Assembly (NCBI GenBank): GCA_030762895.1
Contig: CM061068.1
Coordinates: 81,723,840-81,787,839, forward strand
Direction: 5' to 3'
Source of the DNA: Sophora flavescens
Lineage: Eukaryota; Streptophyta; Magnoliopsida; Fabales; Fabaceae
DNA length: 64,000 nt
The position numbers and the translations under genes are program-made. The notes beneath the pieces were generated by a model, which had not been told where the DNA came from, made no database searches, and worked only from the letters and a program-made list of their open reading frames with translations. This document shows positions 10,928 through 22,300 of this stretch, in pieces (position 1 is the first letter of the stretch; each line of letters starts with the position of its first letter).

Positions 10928-11291
10928 TATTAACGTCAGTTTTATCATACAACTGACGTTAATAGTATTTTATAAAATATACAGTACACTATTAACGTCA
11001 GTTGTTTATTACAACTGACTTTAAAATTAAGACCTTTAACGTCAGTTCTTGATAACAATTGACGTTAGTTTTAACAAAAGTAACGTCAGTTTTTTTAAAG
11101 AACTGACGTTAATTTTGATAAAATTAACGTCAGTTGTGTTAAAGAACCGACGTTAATAGTGTTATATTTAACGTCAGTTCTCAACTGACGTTAAAAGTTT
11201 AACTTTTAACGTCAGCTGTATTTACGTCAGTCAGTATTCTGACGTAAAAAATCAATTTTAACTGACGTAAAAATCACTTATTGCACTAGTG
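10928..11291. repeat. CACTA1 right subterminal repeats and terminus
   Basis: About seven inverted pairs of AACGTCAGTT and AACTGACGTT are packed into 350 bases, ending in CACTAGTG at 11291. Their arrangement mirrors the left end. Confidence 0.88.
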
Positions 11292-12715
11292 TATTTTTAA
11301 ACTTTAAATAAGTCTTTAACTTGGAGAGTTTTTTTTTTAGTTGGAAAGCTATTACCTTCCTTCCAAAATGAACAACCTTGTAAAGATTAATTACCTTACA
11401 AAAAATTTCCATCCATATAAAATGCAGCTCCTATCAGCTGTCCAACACAGAGCTACCCGTTAATGAAAAAACTATCATGCGATATCATTTAAGATCATGT
11501 TTTATAAAATATGATGCTGACTTGTACCTCTTTGATATATCTTACATAGTTAATTATGTATAGAATCAGAGACGTGTTAACAAATCTAACACTGCATGAC
11601 TGACTGACAACTGCAAATTCTAACAAACTGAATTAATTATAAAAATAAGAAGAAAATCTCACATTTTAATATGATATTTAACAACTCCTATTTGTAAAGT
11701 GGATACATTAATTATTGAAATTGCAATATTTCGTGAAAAGCTAAACGTTCTCTGCATATCTGATGACTTCTTCTTCCCCTAAACAAGGACGTGCCAAAAT
11801 TTTCCAATCATTAGCAAATAGTGCTAACATGGACATAGTATGATCCACCATGATACTAGAGGTAGGCTTCATAGCATTATAAGAAACCAAAATAACTTAC
11901 ATACAAAAGGCTAATTATAACACCTTGATCACAAAGGCCTAAAATAACATAGGTAAGAAATTAGAGAACTAAACGTACTTTCCTTCTCTATGCTTTAGGT
12001 TAGGGCCAGCACAAGTGAGATTATGTCCTTCCCTTTGCACCATTGAAAAATAATCTGTTGCAACACTTTGAAGCAAAACCTAGATGTCTTGAACAATAAG
12101 ATTTTGGTTCTCTTAGGTAAAAATTAGCGCATAACGGATAAGCTACCCGATAGCGGATGAGTTTATAACGGATAACGAATAATGGATAAGCTATCATATT
12201 TGATTTGAAGTGATCGGTAAAACTAGCTGATAAATATAAAATGATATAAAAGGACACATGTGTATGTGTTTTTTATATAAATTATATATATGTATATATT
12301 ATTTATTCTAAAATATTTATCAATTTTTTTAAAAATAATTTAATTAAAATTATTTATCATTTCAATTTCAATTTTAATATTAATTAATTTTTATATATAA
12401 AATGGAGTAATGAAAATAAAATGATATATTGATATGATTTTTATTTAATTTTTTTACAGATAAAATATATTTTTATTTTTTATCTTAAATATAAATCTAA
12501 ATAGTGAAATTAATTCTTATTTATATACTTTGTTAAATAAATTAATTTTCAACTTTTTTTATATGCAAATTTATAGTAAGGAAAACAATGGAAGAAAAAA
12601 AATGATAAAGGCTATAAGTTTAAATGTTACTTCAAATAACGTCTAGCAAAAACGCTATAAGCTAGTGAATAAGCGTTATAAGCTATTTTTAAAAACGGAT
12701 ACCAAACTAGGCTAT
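11292..12715. repeat. Unit 2 body, continued after CACTA1
   Basis: The unit sequence resumes with TATTTTTAAACTTTAAATAAG and contains the same landmarks as the other unit bodies, including the minus-strand exon-like reading (12021-12257, here with an early stop) and the AT-rich MITE-like end (about 12210-12706). Confidence 0.75.
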
Positions 12716-12719
12716 TTCT

Positions 12720-13135
12720 CATTGAGCTTCTTCTCTAGCAGTTTCTTGTCACTTCTGTGGAAGCATTTTTCTTAGAAATCCCCATATCTTTTTCTACCAC
12801 ATTTCCTTCTTTTGTAGTTGGCTCTCCCTTGTAGCGATGACTATGTGATTCAAGATTAGCAACCTTCAACAGGGTTAGTAGACCGCACATTAGATTTGAA
12901 GATGACGGTGTTCGTGGCTATATCCCTTTGAACAATTTTAAGGGGGTTTGATCAAATTGTTGATTTTATCAACCCCGAATAAATTATGGGCATTGACGAA
13001 TCTTTTTTGGTGATAATGAGGAAATTATGGTGCGAAAATGCAATAGTTAGGACCGCACTTCCTTGTTTGTACTTACACGCAACACAAGCTTGACATGCAT
13101 TATCATTCCTTGATATGTTGTTGTTTGTGCCTTCG
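12720..13135 (-). pseudogene. LBD fragment, unit 3 minus arm
   Basis: The arm is homologous to the other minus arms. It includes a partly readable C-block region near 13060-13100, the same one-base loss after it, and a short deletion near 12850. It is not coding. Confidence 0.7.
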
Positions 13136-13245
13136 TGGAAATACCATTTGCGTCTCCACGGTCGAAGCAGATGCAGTATAAAAAGGAGATAAATAATCTA
13201 CATCTGCTTCGTCCGCAGAGACGTAGATGGTATCTCCATGAAGGC

Positions 13246-13388
13246 ATGAACATCAACACCTCAAGGAACTATGATGTGCATCAAGCTTGTGCTGCATGCA
13301 AATATCAAAGCAGGAAGTGTGATCCTAATTGTATTTTCGCACTACATTTTCCTCACGATTGCCAAAAACAATTTGTCAACGCCTATAA
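13246..13388 (+). pseudogene. LBD fragment, unit 3 plus arm, 5' part (split by CACTA2)
   Basis: ATG 13246 opens a reading with a complete C-block, CAACKYQSRKCDPNC (CX2CX6CX3C), followed by IFALHFPHDCQKQFVNAY. After 'gcctataa' CACTA2 is inserted at 13389. The arm resumes at 18859. Among the plus arms this one and that of unit 4 keep all four Cys. Confidence 0.82.
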
Positions 13389-13399
13389 CACTACTACAG

Positions 13400-13690
13400 A
13401 AAAAGGTTTTAATAGCACATCTTAAATAGCGTTTTTGACTGAAACGCTATTAAAAGTGAGGCGGAAGACGTTTAATAGCGCTTCCTTAAGGAAGCGCTAT
13501 CTTAGATATAACCTAAGACATCGTTTCCCCAAGGAAGTGCTACTAAAAGTTGTTTGGTAGGAATAGATAGCGCTTCCTTAAGGAAACTCTATCTTTTTGG
13601 GATTAATAGATAGCGCTTGTTCGAGGAAGCTCTATCTATTCATTGCCTAAGATAGTGCTTCTACAAGGAAGCTCTATATATTCCTTACCT
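13400..13690. repeat. CACTA2 left subterminal repeats
   Basis: Inverted pairs of TAGCGCTTCCTT and AAGGAAGCGCTA (with variants AGGAAGCTCTATC) recur about eight times. The motif differs completely from that of CACTA1 and CACTA3. Confidence 0.85.
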
Positions 13691-13699
13691 AAAAATAAT

Positions 13700-14900
13700 T
13701 GTTCCTTCTACACCCTCACTCTCGAAAATTTCACGTGACCATCTCCCTCTCCCTAGCTCCTGTGACTCTCACAACCTTTCCTCACGACCGGCACAACCTC
13801 TCCTTGCGACCCCCATAACCACCATCGAACCACCACCGTTGCACGACCACCATACACCACCGTCGCATAGCCCGTGCGTTTCACTGGTGCGTTTCACGGT
13901 CGCCACAACCGCCGTCTCTCACCACTGGTGCGTTTCCTCTTTAGCATTCTCTGTTGCTTTCGCTCTTTCAGATTCGATCACTATGTTTTTTCACTATTCT
14001 ATTCTAATTTACATGTTCGTAACTCCTTTTCTCTACACACCCACCTCCATCTATTATAAAATTTTCAGACCATGCTGCTTGTTATTGTTAATTTTAGTTT
14101 TTTTATTGATTGTTTCGTTGTATTGTAAACAATTCTGTCTCAAATTCCACTCTATGTTAGCTGTTATTAAAGTTTGCAATTTTATTTTTGTTTAAAATTC
14201 TTTAAGTGGGTTTTGATCTTTTCTTCTCTTCTTTGAACTGGGTTTCCTCAGCAAACGATTATAGTTACGGGTCTAAGCAAAAAAGGCATCTTGTGTGGTG
14301 GGTTCATTCTCTTTTAATTTGTGGTTGAAAAGAGTCTGGCCTGCTGCTTCTGATGTTTTTGTCGCATGGTGGCGACACTACCAAATGTTTTTTGTTTTAT
14401 ATTATTATTATAATATATAATTCGGTAAGAGGAGGGGAGTGGATTGTGGGTATGTAATATGGGAGTGGATTGTGGGCATGTAATATGCATGCCTTGTTCT
14501 TTATAGCTGGTTTTTTGGATGGTGTCTGTGCAGTGAATGGTTAGTTCCAATTTGATGGCACTTGGTACATTCATCTGCGTATTTTTTGGCCTATTATTAG
14601 ATGTCTGACCCCATATTCTTCTGCTAAGGAAGCATTACTTCCATCCGTTTTATGGTTCTTTTGTAACTTAACCTTTCAGAGGAACCGCAAGCTTATACTC
14701 TTGACTAGTGAGATATGAACAGATTGGCTTAAGGAATTACTCTATATATTTTGTCCAATTATGTTATTGGCAAAGATAATTTCTCATTAGTGGTTGAGTA
14801 CTTGAAGTTATAGTAGTGAAGTAATCTAGATTTGGATAATTAAATTTGGTACCTATAGGTTCCTCATGAAATCTCAATCCCAATACAAATATGTTCATTT
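13700..14900. other. CACTA2 5' non-coding region
   Basis: A pyrimidine-rich, Pro/His-codon-rich stretch (13700-13930) resembles the 5' leader of plant CACTA elements. After it come T-rich intron-like sequences and two copies of GGGAGTGGATTGTGGG (14434 and 14460). I can identify no gene here. Confidence 0.4.
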
Positions 14901-14916
14901 CAACAAAAACACTTAC

Positions 14917-14974
14917 CAAGAAAATTTGCTTGGACATCAACCAATCCAAGAAGTATGTAATAATACCATTTTGC
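14917..14974 (-). pseudogene. Captured exon of an SLC35F-type (DUF914) membrane carrier
   Basis: On the minus strand an intron-like end CTTATGCAG precedes a 58-base exon reading AKWYYYILLGLVDVQANFL, then a GTAAGTG donor. This matches the highly conserved segment of plant solute carrier 35 family F1/F2-like (anthocyanin-related membrane) proteins, many-membrane-pass nucleotide-sugar-transporter relatives. Intron sequence is kept on both sides, so the capture was from genomic DNA. Neighbouring exons are not seen. It is in opposite orientation to the ABCC fragment that follows. Confidence 0.7.
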
Positions 14975-15118
14975 CTGCATAAGCAGTATCACATGAATTT
15001 GATAAAATTGTAAAAGGAAAACAGAGTAAAACTAAAAAGAGCAGATCAGTATAGCAAGGCAAGAAGTTAAAGAATATCATGTCTGATGCTAAAAAACCAT
15101 ACATGACAATAAACCTAC

Positions 15119-16506
15119 ATGTCATGCAAGTGTGGTAGCTTGTATGGTTTGCTTGGCATATTTGTCCAAAATGATTGTGAAGATAACATTCTTGATGATC
15201 CTCTTTTAGATGGTAACCAAAATATTAGTAACTTGTCAACCAAAGGGTCTGAAACTGTTACTCCTTACTCAACTGCTGGAATTTTCAGCATTCTTATCTT
15301 CTCTTGGATGGGTCCTCTAATTACTGTTGGCAATAAGAAAACCTTAGGCCTTGAAGATGTTCCTCAACTCACTAGCAGTGTTTTGAATTTCCAAGTTTTA
15401 GGAATAAGCTAGAGGTAGAATGTGGTACAATTAGCAGAGTGACCACACTTAAGCCGATGAAGTTGTTAACTTTTTCATTGTATAAAGAGATTCTTTTGTC
15501 AGCTATTGTAGAATCTTTATACACTACCATTTGTTATGTTGGTCCATATCTCATTGACACTTTTGTTCAATACCTTAATGGACAAAGGGAATTCAAGAGT
15601 AAGGGCTATCTTTTGGAGTCATTGTTTTTTGTTGCAAAGCTTATAGAGTGCCTTTCACAAGGGCACTCAATCTTCAGGTTTTATAAATTTGGAATTAAGA
15701 TCCGTGCACTGCTGGTGACAATCATCTTTAACAAAGGTTTGACCTTTCCATGTCAGCCAAAGAAGGGTCACACTGCTGGTGAATCAATCAATTTGATGGC
15801 TGTGGATACTGAAAGAGTTGGTGACTTCAGTTGGCACATGATCACTGTGTGGACTGTGATTCTGCATGTTACATTTGCCTAGTTAATTTTGTTTAGAAAT
15901 CTTGGGGTTGCTTCTGTTTCTGCTCTTGTTGCAACTGTTATTGTTATCTTGGGCAAATATTCCCTTTGGATCATTGCAGAAGTTTCAAGACAAGCTGATG
16001 GAGTCAAAAGATAGAAGAATGAAGTCCACATCTGAAATTTTAAGGAGCATGGGGATTCTCAAACTGCAAGGATGGGAAATGAAGTTTCTTTCCAAAGTTA
16101 TTGAGTTGAGGAAGAATGAGGAGTGCTGGTTGAAAAAAATACTTATATACTTCAGGCTTCAGCTATGACTACATTTGTCTTCTGGGTTGTCCCCACATTT
16201 GTATCTGTGGTTACTTTTGGTACTTGTATACTTATGAGGATACCACTTACATCAGGGAAGATCTTATCTACACTTGCAACATTCCGAATTCTTCAAGAGT
16301 CCATCTATAATCTACCTGACACAATTTCAATGATAGCACAAATAAAGGTTTCACTCGACCGGATTATCTCATTTCTTCACTTTGATGACTTGCAGTCTGA
16401 TGCTGCAGAGAAGTTTTCTAAGGGTAGTTCTGATAAAGCAATAGAAGTGGTTGATGCAATAATAAGTAAACTTAATTTCTACAATTATTCCAATTTTCAC
16501 ACTTGA
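15119..16506 (+). pseudogene. Captured ABCC (MRP-type) transporter fragment, first transmembrane domain
   Basis: A discontinuous reading matches plant ABCC proteins of the ABCC3 type: the linker before TMD1 (ETVTPYSTAGIFSILIFSWM, LEDVPQL), TMD1 (YVGPYLIDTFVQYLNG, GESINLMAVDTERVGDFSW, LMESKDRRMKSTSEILRSM, LKLQGWEMKFLSK, TFVSVVTFGTCILM, TFRILQESIYNLPDTISMIA) and the start of the linker to NBD1 (SSDKAIEVVDA). The nucleotide-binding domains are absent. Stops at 15410 and 15880 and frame changes at about 15900 and 16130 break it. The absence of introns agrees with the single long first exon of plant ABCC3-like genes. It is dead as a transporter. Confidence 0.88.
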
Positions 16507-16714
16507 CACTTGACACTAATATTCTTCTATGGTACCCCACAAGTTACGTACTAGTAACCTTAAATTCTCTTGAAAATCAATTTCCTCACGCAAAGATCAA
16601 TTTAATTCAAAGGGTCCCATCACTCAGACTTTTAGTTCTATCAATTGGAGTCCTTTGGAGCCAAATATTTCACATTGCAAAACAAAGTTTAAGAGAAACT
16701 AATACTCATACACT

Positions 16715-17059
16715 ATGGCCAAACCAATCACTGCTTTGCTGATTTTATCTCTTCTTGTTATGACAATTCTGAATGGTAGTGAGGCTGCAGGGAGAGGGAT
16801 CCCAGGGAAAGACGATCATGATTATGATCTTCTTTACAAGCCTGAGCAACTTGGGTTGTTGCCATTTTTGCCATTTTTTCATCTTTTCTGGCTTGGTCAT
16901 TGGTGGTGGTGGTGGTGGTGGTTGCTCAAACAACCTTTGAAGTATACAACCTATACAACTTTGAAGTATACAACCTATACAACTACAACAAACTTTGTCA
17001 TGCTTTTTCATTTTCAGTTTTTCTCTTTTTCATTTCTTTGTATACATGTTTTAATTTAA
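16715..17059 (+). pseudogene. Small secreted-type ORF with Trp run, captured host fragment
   Basis: ATG 16715 opens 114 codons. Residues 1-24 (MAKPITALLILSLLVMTILN.. ending GSEA) form a good signal peptide. An acidic KDDHDYDLLYKPEQ stretch follows, then Leu/Phe-rich sequence and seven Trp codons from a (TGG)7 tract at 16901-16921. In another frame the tract would encode Gly, so the ancestral protein may have been Gly-rich with a frameshift before it. A 22-base direct repeat (AAGTATACAACCTATACAAC) follows. I do not recognise the gene. It is probably a captured cell-wall or defence-type secreted peptide gene. Confidence 0.45.
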
Positions 17060-17060
17060 G

Positions 17061-18140
17061 GTGCTTGTACCGTGAGATACTGATCCCAGAAGAACGGACT
17101 CGGAGGTTTGTGTTTCTATGCCCACAGCGAACACATATGCACCTTGACTCTGTGGAAATAAAAGAGTATATAGCTGAACGCTTGGCATTGGCAAAGCCAG
17201 AGGATGAGACCTTGTTTTTGTTACCTTGCAATGTAGTGCGAGTCATTTAATTTAATTAACGATAGTAACTTTTATGAAATGTGATTAGCTGCTTAAGATT
17301 TTCTAACTGACCACATTTTTGTAGGGGTCATTGGGTATTGTTAGTGATCAATCCAAAAGAGGACACGGTGTACTATTTAGATCCCTTGCATATGCATTTT
17401 AACAATCACAAAAAAAATGAGGGATACGTACAATCAGTAAGTATATATATGCATTTATTGTTATCTTCGTATATATGATGGTTCGAAACCTTTACTTCAA
17501 TGAAATTGTTTGATTTTGCACTCAGGGCTTTGCTAATTCATCGTGGATTACATGGAGGCAAGTCTCGAATTTCTAAATCATCCAGGGCGACTAAATGGAT
17601 ATCTATAATGGTATTTAATAAAATCCTTATGCAAGTTTTTAATTTAAATTAAAAAATTAAAAGAATTAATTTATTATTTTTGGTTTTATAGTGCCCCTGT
17701 CAACCGAATGACAACGACTGTGGCTACTACGTTCTGAAATTTATCAAGGATATCATCATTCAAAACCAAATGCAAATCCCAACCACGGTATTTAATTTTA
17801 GTTCTAGCTTATATAATTTAATAACTCAGATTTAGTCATTCTAATTTGATTTAATTTCCATTTTGAAGTATTTTCCTGAATGTAAATGCATCACATACTC
17901 CGACGATCAACTTACTCAACTTAAAGACGAGTGGTGTCGTTATGTGATTATGAAATTTATCAACAATTAAAGGGTACGACATACTCTGATATTATGCTAG
18001 CTAGTGTCTCTCTTATATTATTAGACTTGTGTGTATGTGCAAGTGGTCTGTATGTGTATCTTATGCAGGCCGACAACAAAGACTTTGTGCGATCAAGCAG
18101 AAGATGGAAGCAGCATGCACAAATTGTTTATGATTACTAG
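17061..18140 (+). CDS. Ulp1/C48-type cysteine protease domain, multi-exon, in CACTA2
   Basis: Exon-like pieces with plant splice signals give a C48 protease. The first is 17061 to about 17240 (EEIKEYIAERL-like helix, FLLPCNV). The second is 17325-17436 (GHWVLLVINPKEDTVYYLDPL). Then come 17526-17560, 17692-17789 (CPCQPNDNDCGYYVLKFIKD), 17869-17940, and a last piece at 18070-18140 ending with TAG. The catalytic His (GHW), Asp (YLDPL), Gln (CQPND) and Cys (DCGYY) are all present. Such domains remove SUMO in Ulp1 proteins, and plant CACTA and Mutator-like elements often carry a copy of unclear role. The first exon begins right after captured sequence, so the N-terminus may be missing. The first junction keeps frame only with a GC-AG intron. 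Confidence 0.75.
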
Positions 18141-18324
18141 TGTGTTGATTAGCTTGTACACATTGTTAGTATGCATGGTTATTATCTAGTGTAGGTTAGC
18201 GACCTTTTGGTTTATTGACTTAAATAGTAGAATTGGTTATGTGTAAGCGTTACTGTGAATTGTGTTAAAGTATATTACTTAATTAATTGGTTATATATGC
18301 AAGATTTTGATATTTGGTTTGGTT

Positions 18325-18350
18325 TATATATATATATATATATATATATG
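18325..18350. repeat. (TA)n microsatellite
   Basis: A run of about twelve TA dinucleotides follows the Ulp1 3' end inside CACTA2. Confidence 0.9.
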
Positions 18351-18489
18351 CTTACCAATATTGTGTGTAAGCTTTGTACATTATATATGTGTATGTGTGT
18401 GATGTACCTAAATGCAGTGTTATAGTGAATTGATGAGGGATGGTTGTGAAGGTGGGAAATGTAGAAAAACAGAGAATAATGAAAAAAAA

Positions 18490-18855
18490 GGGGAGGATAG
18501 GTAGCACTTTCTTGAAAAAACGCTGGCTAAAGTGACAAATAGATAGCGCTTTAGGTAGCGCTTTCTTAAAAAACGCTGCCTAAAGTGACAAATAGATAGC
18601 GCTTCCTTGAGAAAGCTATCTATTGCAAACTTAGGACAGCGCTTCCCGCGCTGTCTAAAGTATGTAATAGATTGTCTTATTACCAACTTTAGACAGCGCT
18701 TTCTCAAGGAAGCGCTACATATTCCTACTTCAGTAGCGCTTTTTTAAGCGCTATTGAATCTCTGCCACCTTTAGTAGCGGGTGAATAGATAGCGCTTTGA
18801 AGCGCTACTAAATGCCAAAAAAAAAGCGCTATTGAAGCCCTTTTCTGTAGTAGTG
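18490..18855. repeat. CACTA2 right subterminal repeats and terminus
   Basis: TAGCGCTT, AAGCGCTA and GATAGCGCTTCCTTGAG variants recur about a dozen times up to the terminal CTTTTCTGTAGTAGTG. They mirror the left end. Confidence 0.88.
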
Positions 18856-19075
18856 TAAATTATTCGGGGTTGGCAAATTCAACAACTTGATCAAACCCTT
18901 TAACCTTGTTCAAAGGGATAAAGCCATGAACACCATCATCTTCAACAACTTGAAGCATTGGATCAATCTTTTGGAGGTTGTAGAAGCCACTATGAAGTTT
19001 TTCCATTACCCACTGTTGGATATTTTCATGTATTTCAAAAATATAAAAAAAAAGGTGCAATTTTGAGTTTATTTT
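18856..19075 (+). pseudogene. LBD fragment, unit 3 plus arm, 3' part
   Basis: After the TAA target duplication the arm continues with KLFGVGKFNNLIKPFNLV and KAMNTIIF, then leaves the LOB register at the same point as the other plus arms (FGGC one base off). Joined over CACTA2 it is the partner of 13246-13388. Confidence 0.8.
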
Positions 19076-20700
19076 TGAATTGGTCTTATTGGTTTTGAAA
19101 CGATTAGAATATCATTTGATTTTATCTTATCATATCATATCCAAAACTTATATTATCTTACCTAACAAAAACGGTTACTGTTTTTAAACTTTAAATAAGT
19201 CTTTAACTTGGAGAGTTTTTTTGTTTTGTTGAAAAGCTATTACCTTCCTTCCAAAATGAACAACCTAGTAAAGATTAATTACCTTACAAAAAATTTCCAT
19301 CCCTATAAAATCTAGCTCCTACAAGTTGTCCAACACAGAGCTACCCGTTAATGAAAAAAATTATCAAGCGACATCATTTAAGATGATGTTTTATAAAATG
19401 GATGCTGACTTGTACTTCTTTGATATATCTTACATAGTTAATTATGTATAGAATCAGAGATGTGTTAACAAATCTAACACTGCATGACTGACTGACAAAT
19501 GCAAATTCTAACAAACTGAATTAATTACAAAAATAAGAAGAAAATCTCAAATTTTAATATGATATTTAACAACTCCTATTTTTATTTTTATTTTTGAAAA
19601 AGGGATAGTGAAGACTAATTTCTCATTACCTCATCATAAGGGAATACAAGGCTATATAAGGTTGGGGAATGCACACATCCAACTCCTATTTGAAAAGTGG
19701 AAACATCAATTATTGCAAATGTAAAATTTTTTGAAAAACAAAACGTCTGATGACTTCTTGTTCCTCCAAACAAATATACATGCCAAAATTTTCTAATTAA
19801 TCATTAGCAAATATTACCAACATGGACATAGTATAATCCACCACGATACTAGGCAGGTTTCATAACATTATAAGAAACCAAAATAACTGACATACATAAG
19901 ACTAATTATAACACCTTGGTCACAAAGGCCTAAAAATAACATAGGTATGAAATTAAAGAATTGAACTTACTTTCCTTCTCTATGCTTTGGGCTATGGCCA
20001 GCACAGGCGAGATTATGTCCCTCCCTATCCACCATTGAAAGAAAACTCTGTTGCAACACCTTGAAGTAAAACGTAGACGTCGTGAACAAAAAGATTTTGG
20101 CTCTCTTAGGTAAAAACTAGCGCATTACGGATAAGCTACCTGACAGCGGATGAGTTTATACTTGATAATGGATAGTGAATAAGCTAGCAGATTTGATTTG
20201 AAGTGATTGGTAAAATTATCTGATAAATATAAAATGACATAGAAGGACATGTGTATATGCTTTTTTTTTTATATAAATTATATATATATATATATATAAT
20301 ATTTATATTATTAATTCTAAAAATAAATATCAATTTTAATAATTTAATTTAAATTATTTATCAATTCAATTTTAATTTTAATATTAATTAATTTTTATAA
20401 ATAAAATGGTATATTGATATGATTTTTATATACATTTTATTTTTTACAGATAAAAATATATTTCTATATTTTATCTTAAAAATAAATCTAAATATTGAAA
20501 TTAATTCTTATTTATATACTTTGTTAAATAAATAAATTTTAAAACTTTTTGATATGCAAATTTATATTAAGGAAAAAAATGGAAGAAAAAAAATGATAAA
20601 AGCTATAAATTTAAAAGCTACTTCAAGTATTGCATGGAAAAAAACGTTATAAGCTAGTGAAAATACGTTATAAGCTAGTTTTAAAAATGGTTACCAAATG
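19076..20700. repeat. Unit 3 body
   Basis: The body shows the usual landmarks. A unit-specific insert of about 100 bases at 19580-19682 (TTTTTATTTTTATTTTTG.. to CACACATCC) is followed by a repeat of the phrase AACTCCTATTTG, consistent with a small insertion. The AT-rich MITE-like end covers about 20210-20700. Confidence 0.65.
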
Positions 20701-20705
20701 AGGCT

Positions 20706-21140
20706 ACTTCTCATTGAACTTCTTCTCTGGCGATTTCTTGTTAACTTCTGCGGATGCATTTTTCTTAGAAATCCCCATATCTTTTTCTGCCACTCTTTCT
20801 TCTTTTGTACTTGGCTGTCCCTTGTAGCGATGAATCTGCTATTCAAGATTATGTATTAATGCATAGCAACCTCCAACAGGGTCAATGGCACGAAATTTAG
20901 GTTGGAAGATGATTTTGTTCATGGCTATATCCCCTTGAACAGGTTTAAGGGGGTTTGATCAAGTTGTTGATTTTGTCAATCTCGAATAAATTATGGGCAT
21001 CGACGAATCTTTTTTGGTGATAACGAGGACAATATGGTGCGAAAATGCAATAGTTAGGACCACACTTCCTTCTTTGTACTTACATGAAACACAAGCTTGA
21101 TGTGCATTATCATTCCTTGAGATGTTGTTGTTCTTGCCTT
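20706..21140 (-). pseudogene. LBD fragment, unit 4 minus arm
   Basis: The minus reading gives NAHQACVSCKYKEGS..; the second half, one frame over, has the DPVGGC region near 20880. The shared one-base loss after CKY separates the two frames. Confidence 0.78.
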
Positions 21141-21253
21141 CATGAAAAATGCCATTTTGCATCTCCGTGGGCGAAGCATATGCAGTACAAAAAGGAGATA
21201 AATAATCTACATCTGCTTCGTCCGCCGAGACGTAGATGGTATCTCCATGAAGG

Positions 21254-21600
21254 CACGAACATCAACACCTCAAGGAATTGTGATGCGCGTCAAGCTTGTG
21301 CTGCATGCAAATATCAAAGAAGGAAGTGTGATCCTAACTGCATTTTCACACTACACTTTCCTCACGATCCCCAAAAACAATTTGTCAAAGCCTATAAATT
21401 ATTCGGGGTTGGCAAATTCAACAACTTGATCAAACCCTTTAACCTTGTTCATAGGGATAAAGCCATGAACACCATCATCTTCAACAACTTGAAGCACTGG
21501 ATCAATCTTTTGGAGGTTGTAGAAGCCACTATGAAGTTTTTCCATTTCCTAGTGTTGGATATTTTGATGTATTTCAAAAATATAAAAAAAGGGTGTAATT
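21254..21600 (+). pseudogene. LBD fragment, unit 4 plus arm (all four C-block Cys present)
   Basis: The usual ATG is ACG here, but the frame is open from upstream and reads QACAACKYQRRKCDPNC, FPHDPQKQFVKAYKLFGVG and KFNNLIKPFNLV, with MNTIIF at the usual break point. The DQSFGGC equivalent lies one base off. The C-block and most of the GAS block are intact, the Pro-dipeptide region is shifted, and no coiled coil is encoded. Confidence 0.82.
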
Positions 21601-21953
21601 CTGAGTTTATTTTTGACTTGGTCTTATTGGTTTTGAAACGATTAGAATATGATTTGATTTTATCTTATCTTATCATATCATATCTTACCTAAATATTATA
21701 TTATCTTATCTAACAAAATCGGTTACTATTTTTAAACTTTAAATAAGTCTTTAACTTGGAGAGTTTTTTTTTTGATGAAAAGCTATTACCTTCTTTCCAA
21801 AACGAACAACCTTGTAAAGATTAATTACCTTACAAAAAATTTTCATCCCTATAAAATCTAACTCCTATCAGTTGTTCAAAACATAGCTACCCGTTAAAGA
21901 AAAAAAATTATCACACGATATCATTTAAGATCATGTTTTATAAAATGGATGCT

Positions 21954-22300
21954 CAACATCAACATCTCAAGGAACAGTGATGCGCATTAAGCTTGTGCTG
22001 CATGCAAATACCAGAGAAGGAAGTGTGATACTAACTGCAATTTTGCACTATACTTTCCTCACGATCGTAAAAAACATTTTGTCAACGCCCATAAATTATT
22101 CGGGTTGGCAAAGTCAACAACTTGATCATACCCTTTAACCTTGTGCAAAGGGATATAGCCATGAACACCATCATCTTCAACAACTTGAAGCATTGGATCG
22201 TTCTTTTGGAGGCTGTAGAAGCCATTTTGAAGTTTTTCCACTACCCGTTGTTGGATATTTTGATGTATTTCAAAAAAAAAAACATGGGTGTAATTTTGAG
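21954..22300 (+). pseudogene. Extra LBD plus arm in unit 4
   Basis: A third LBD fragment begins abruptly at 21954 after AAAATGGATGCT and continues like a plus arm (AACATCAACATCTCAAGG, CAAATACCAGAGAAGGAAG), with more substitutions than the paired arm and KHWIVLLEAVEA at the end. It has no facing minus arm. A partial unit body follows (22300-23340), so this is a second, truncated unit inside unit 4. Confidence 0.75.

Larger units (their letters stand above)
4962..11291 (+). mobile_element. CACTA1, En/Spm-type transposon, 6.3 kb
   Basis: The uninterrupted sequence in sister units reads GGTTACTATTTTTAAACTTT. Here GGTTAC and TATTTTTAAACTTT are separated by 6.3 kb. The right end is CACTAGTG (11284-11291). 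The left end is a mutated TACTAGTGG. Both ends carry many copies of AACGTCAGTTG and its inverse CAACTGACG. A broken TNPD-type transposase lies inside on the plus strand. A clean 3-bp target duplication is not seen, probably because the left end has lost bases. Confidence 0.9.
13389..18855 (+). mobile_element. CACTA2, non-autonomous Pack-CACTA, 5.5 kb, TSD TAA
   Basis: The left end is CACTACTACAGAAAAAGG and the right end is CCTTTTCTGTAGTAGTG, perfect inverses over at least 16 bases. The flanks are TAA (13386-13388) and TAA (18856-18858), and removing the insert restores the LBD reading of sister units. The ends carry TAGCGCTTCCTTAAGG-type subterminal repeats. No transposase is present. The interior holds fragments of at least three host genes and a Ulp1/C48 protease, listed separately. 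Mobilisation would need a transposase from elsewhere. Confidence 0.95.

Noticed and set aside
16901..16921. Poly-Trp protein segment as a real motif
   Set aside because: It is a (TGG)7 microsatellite whose frame differs from the likely ancestral Gly frame.
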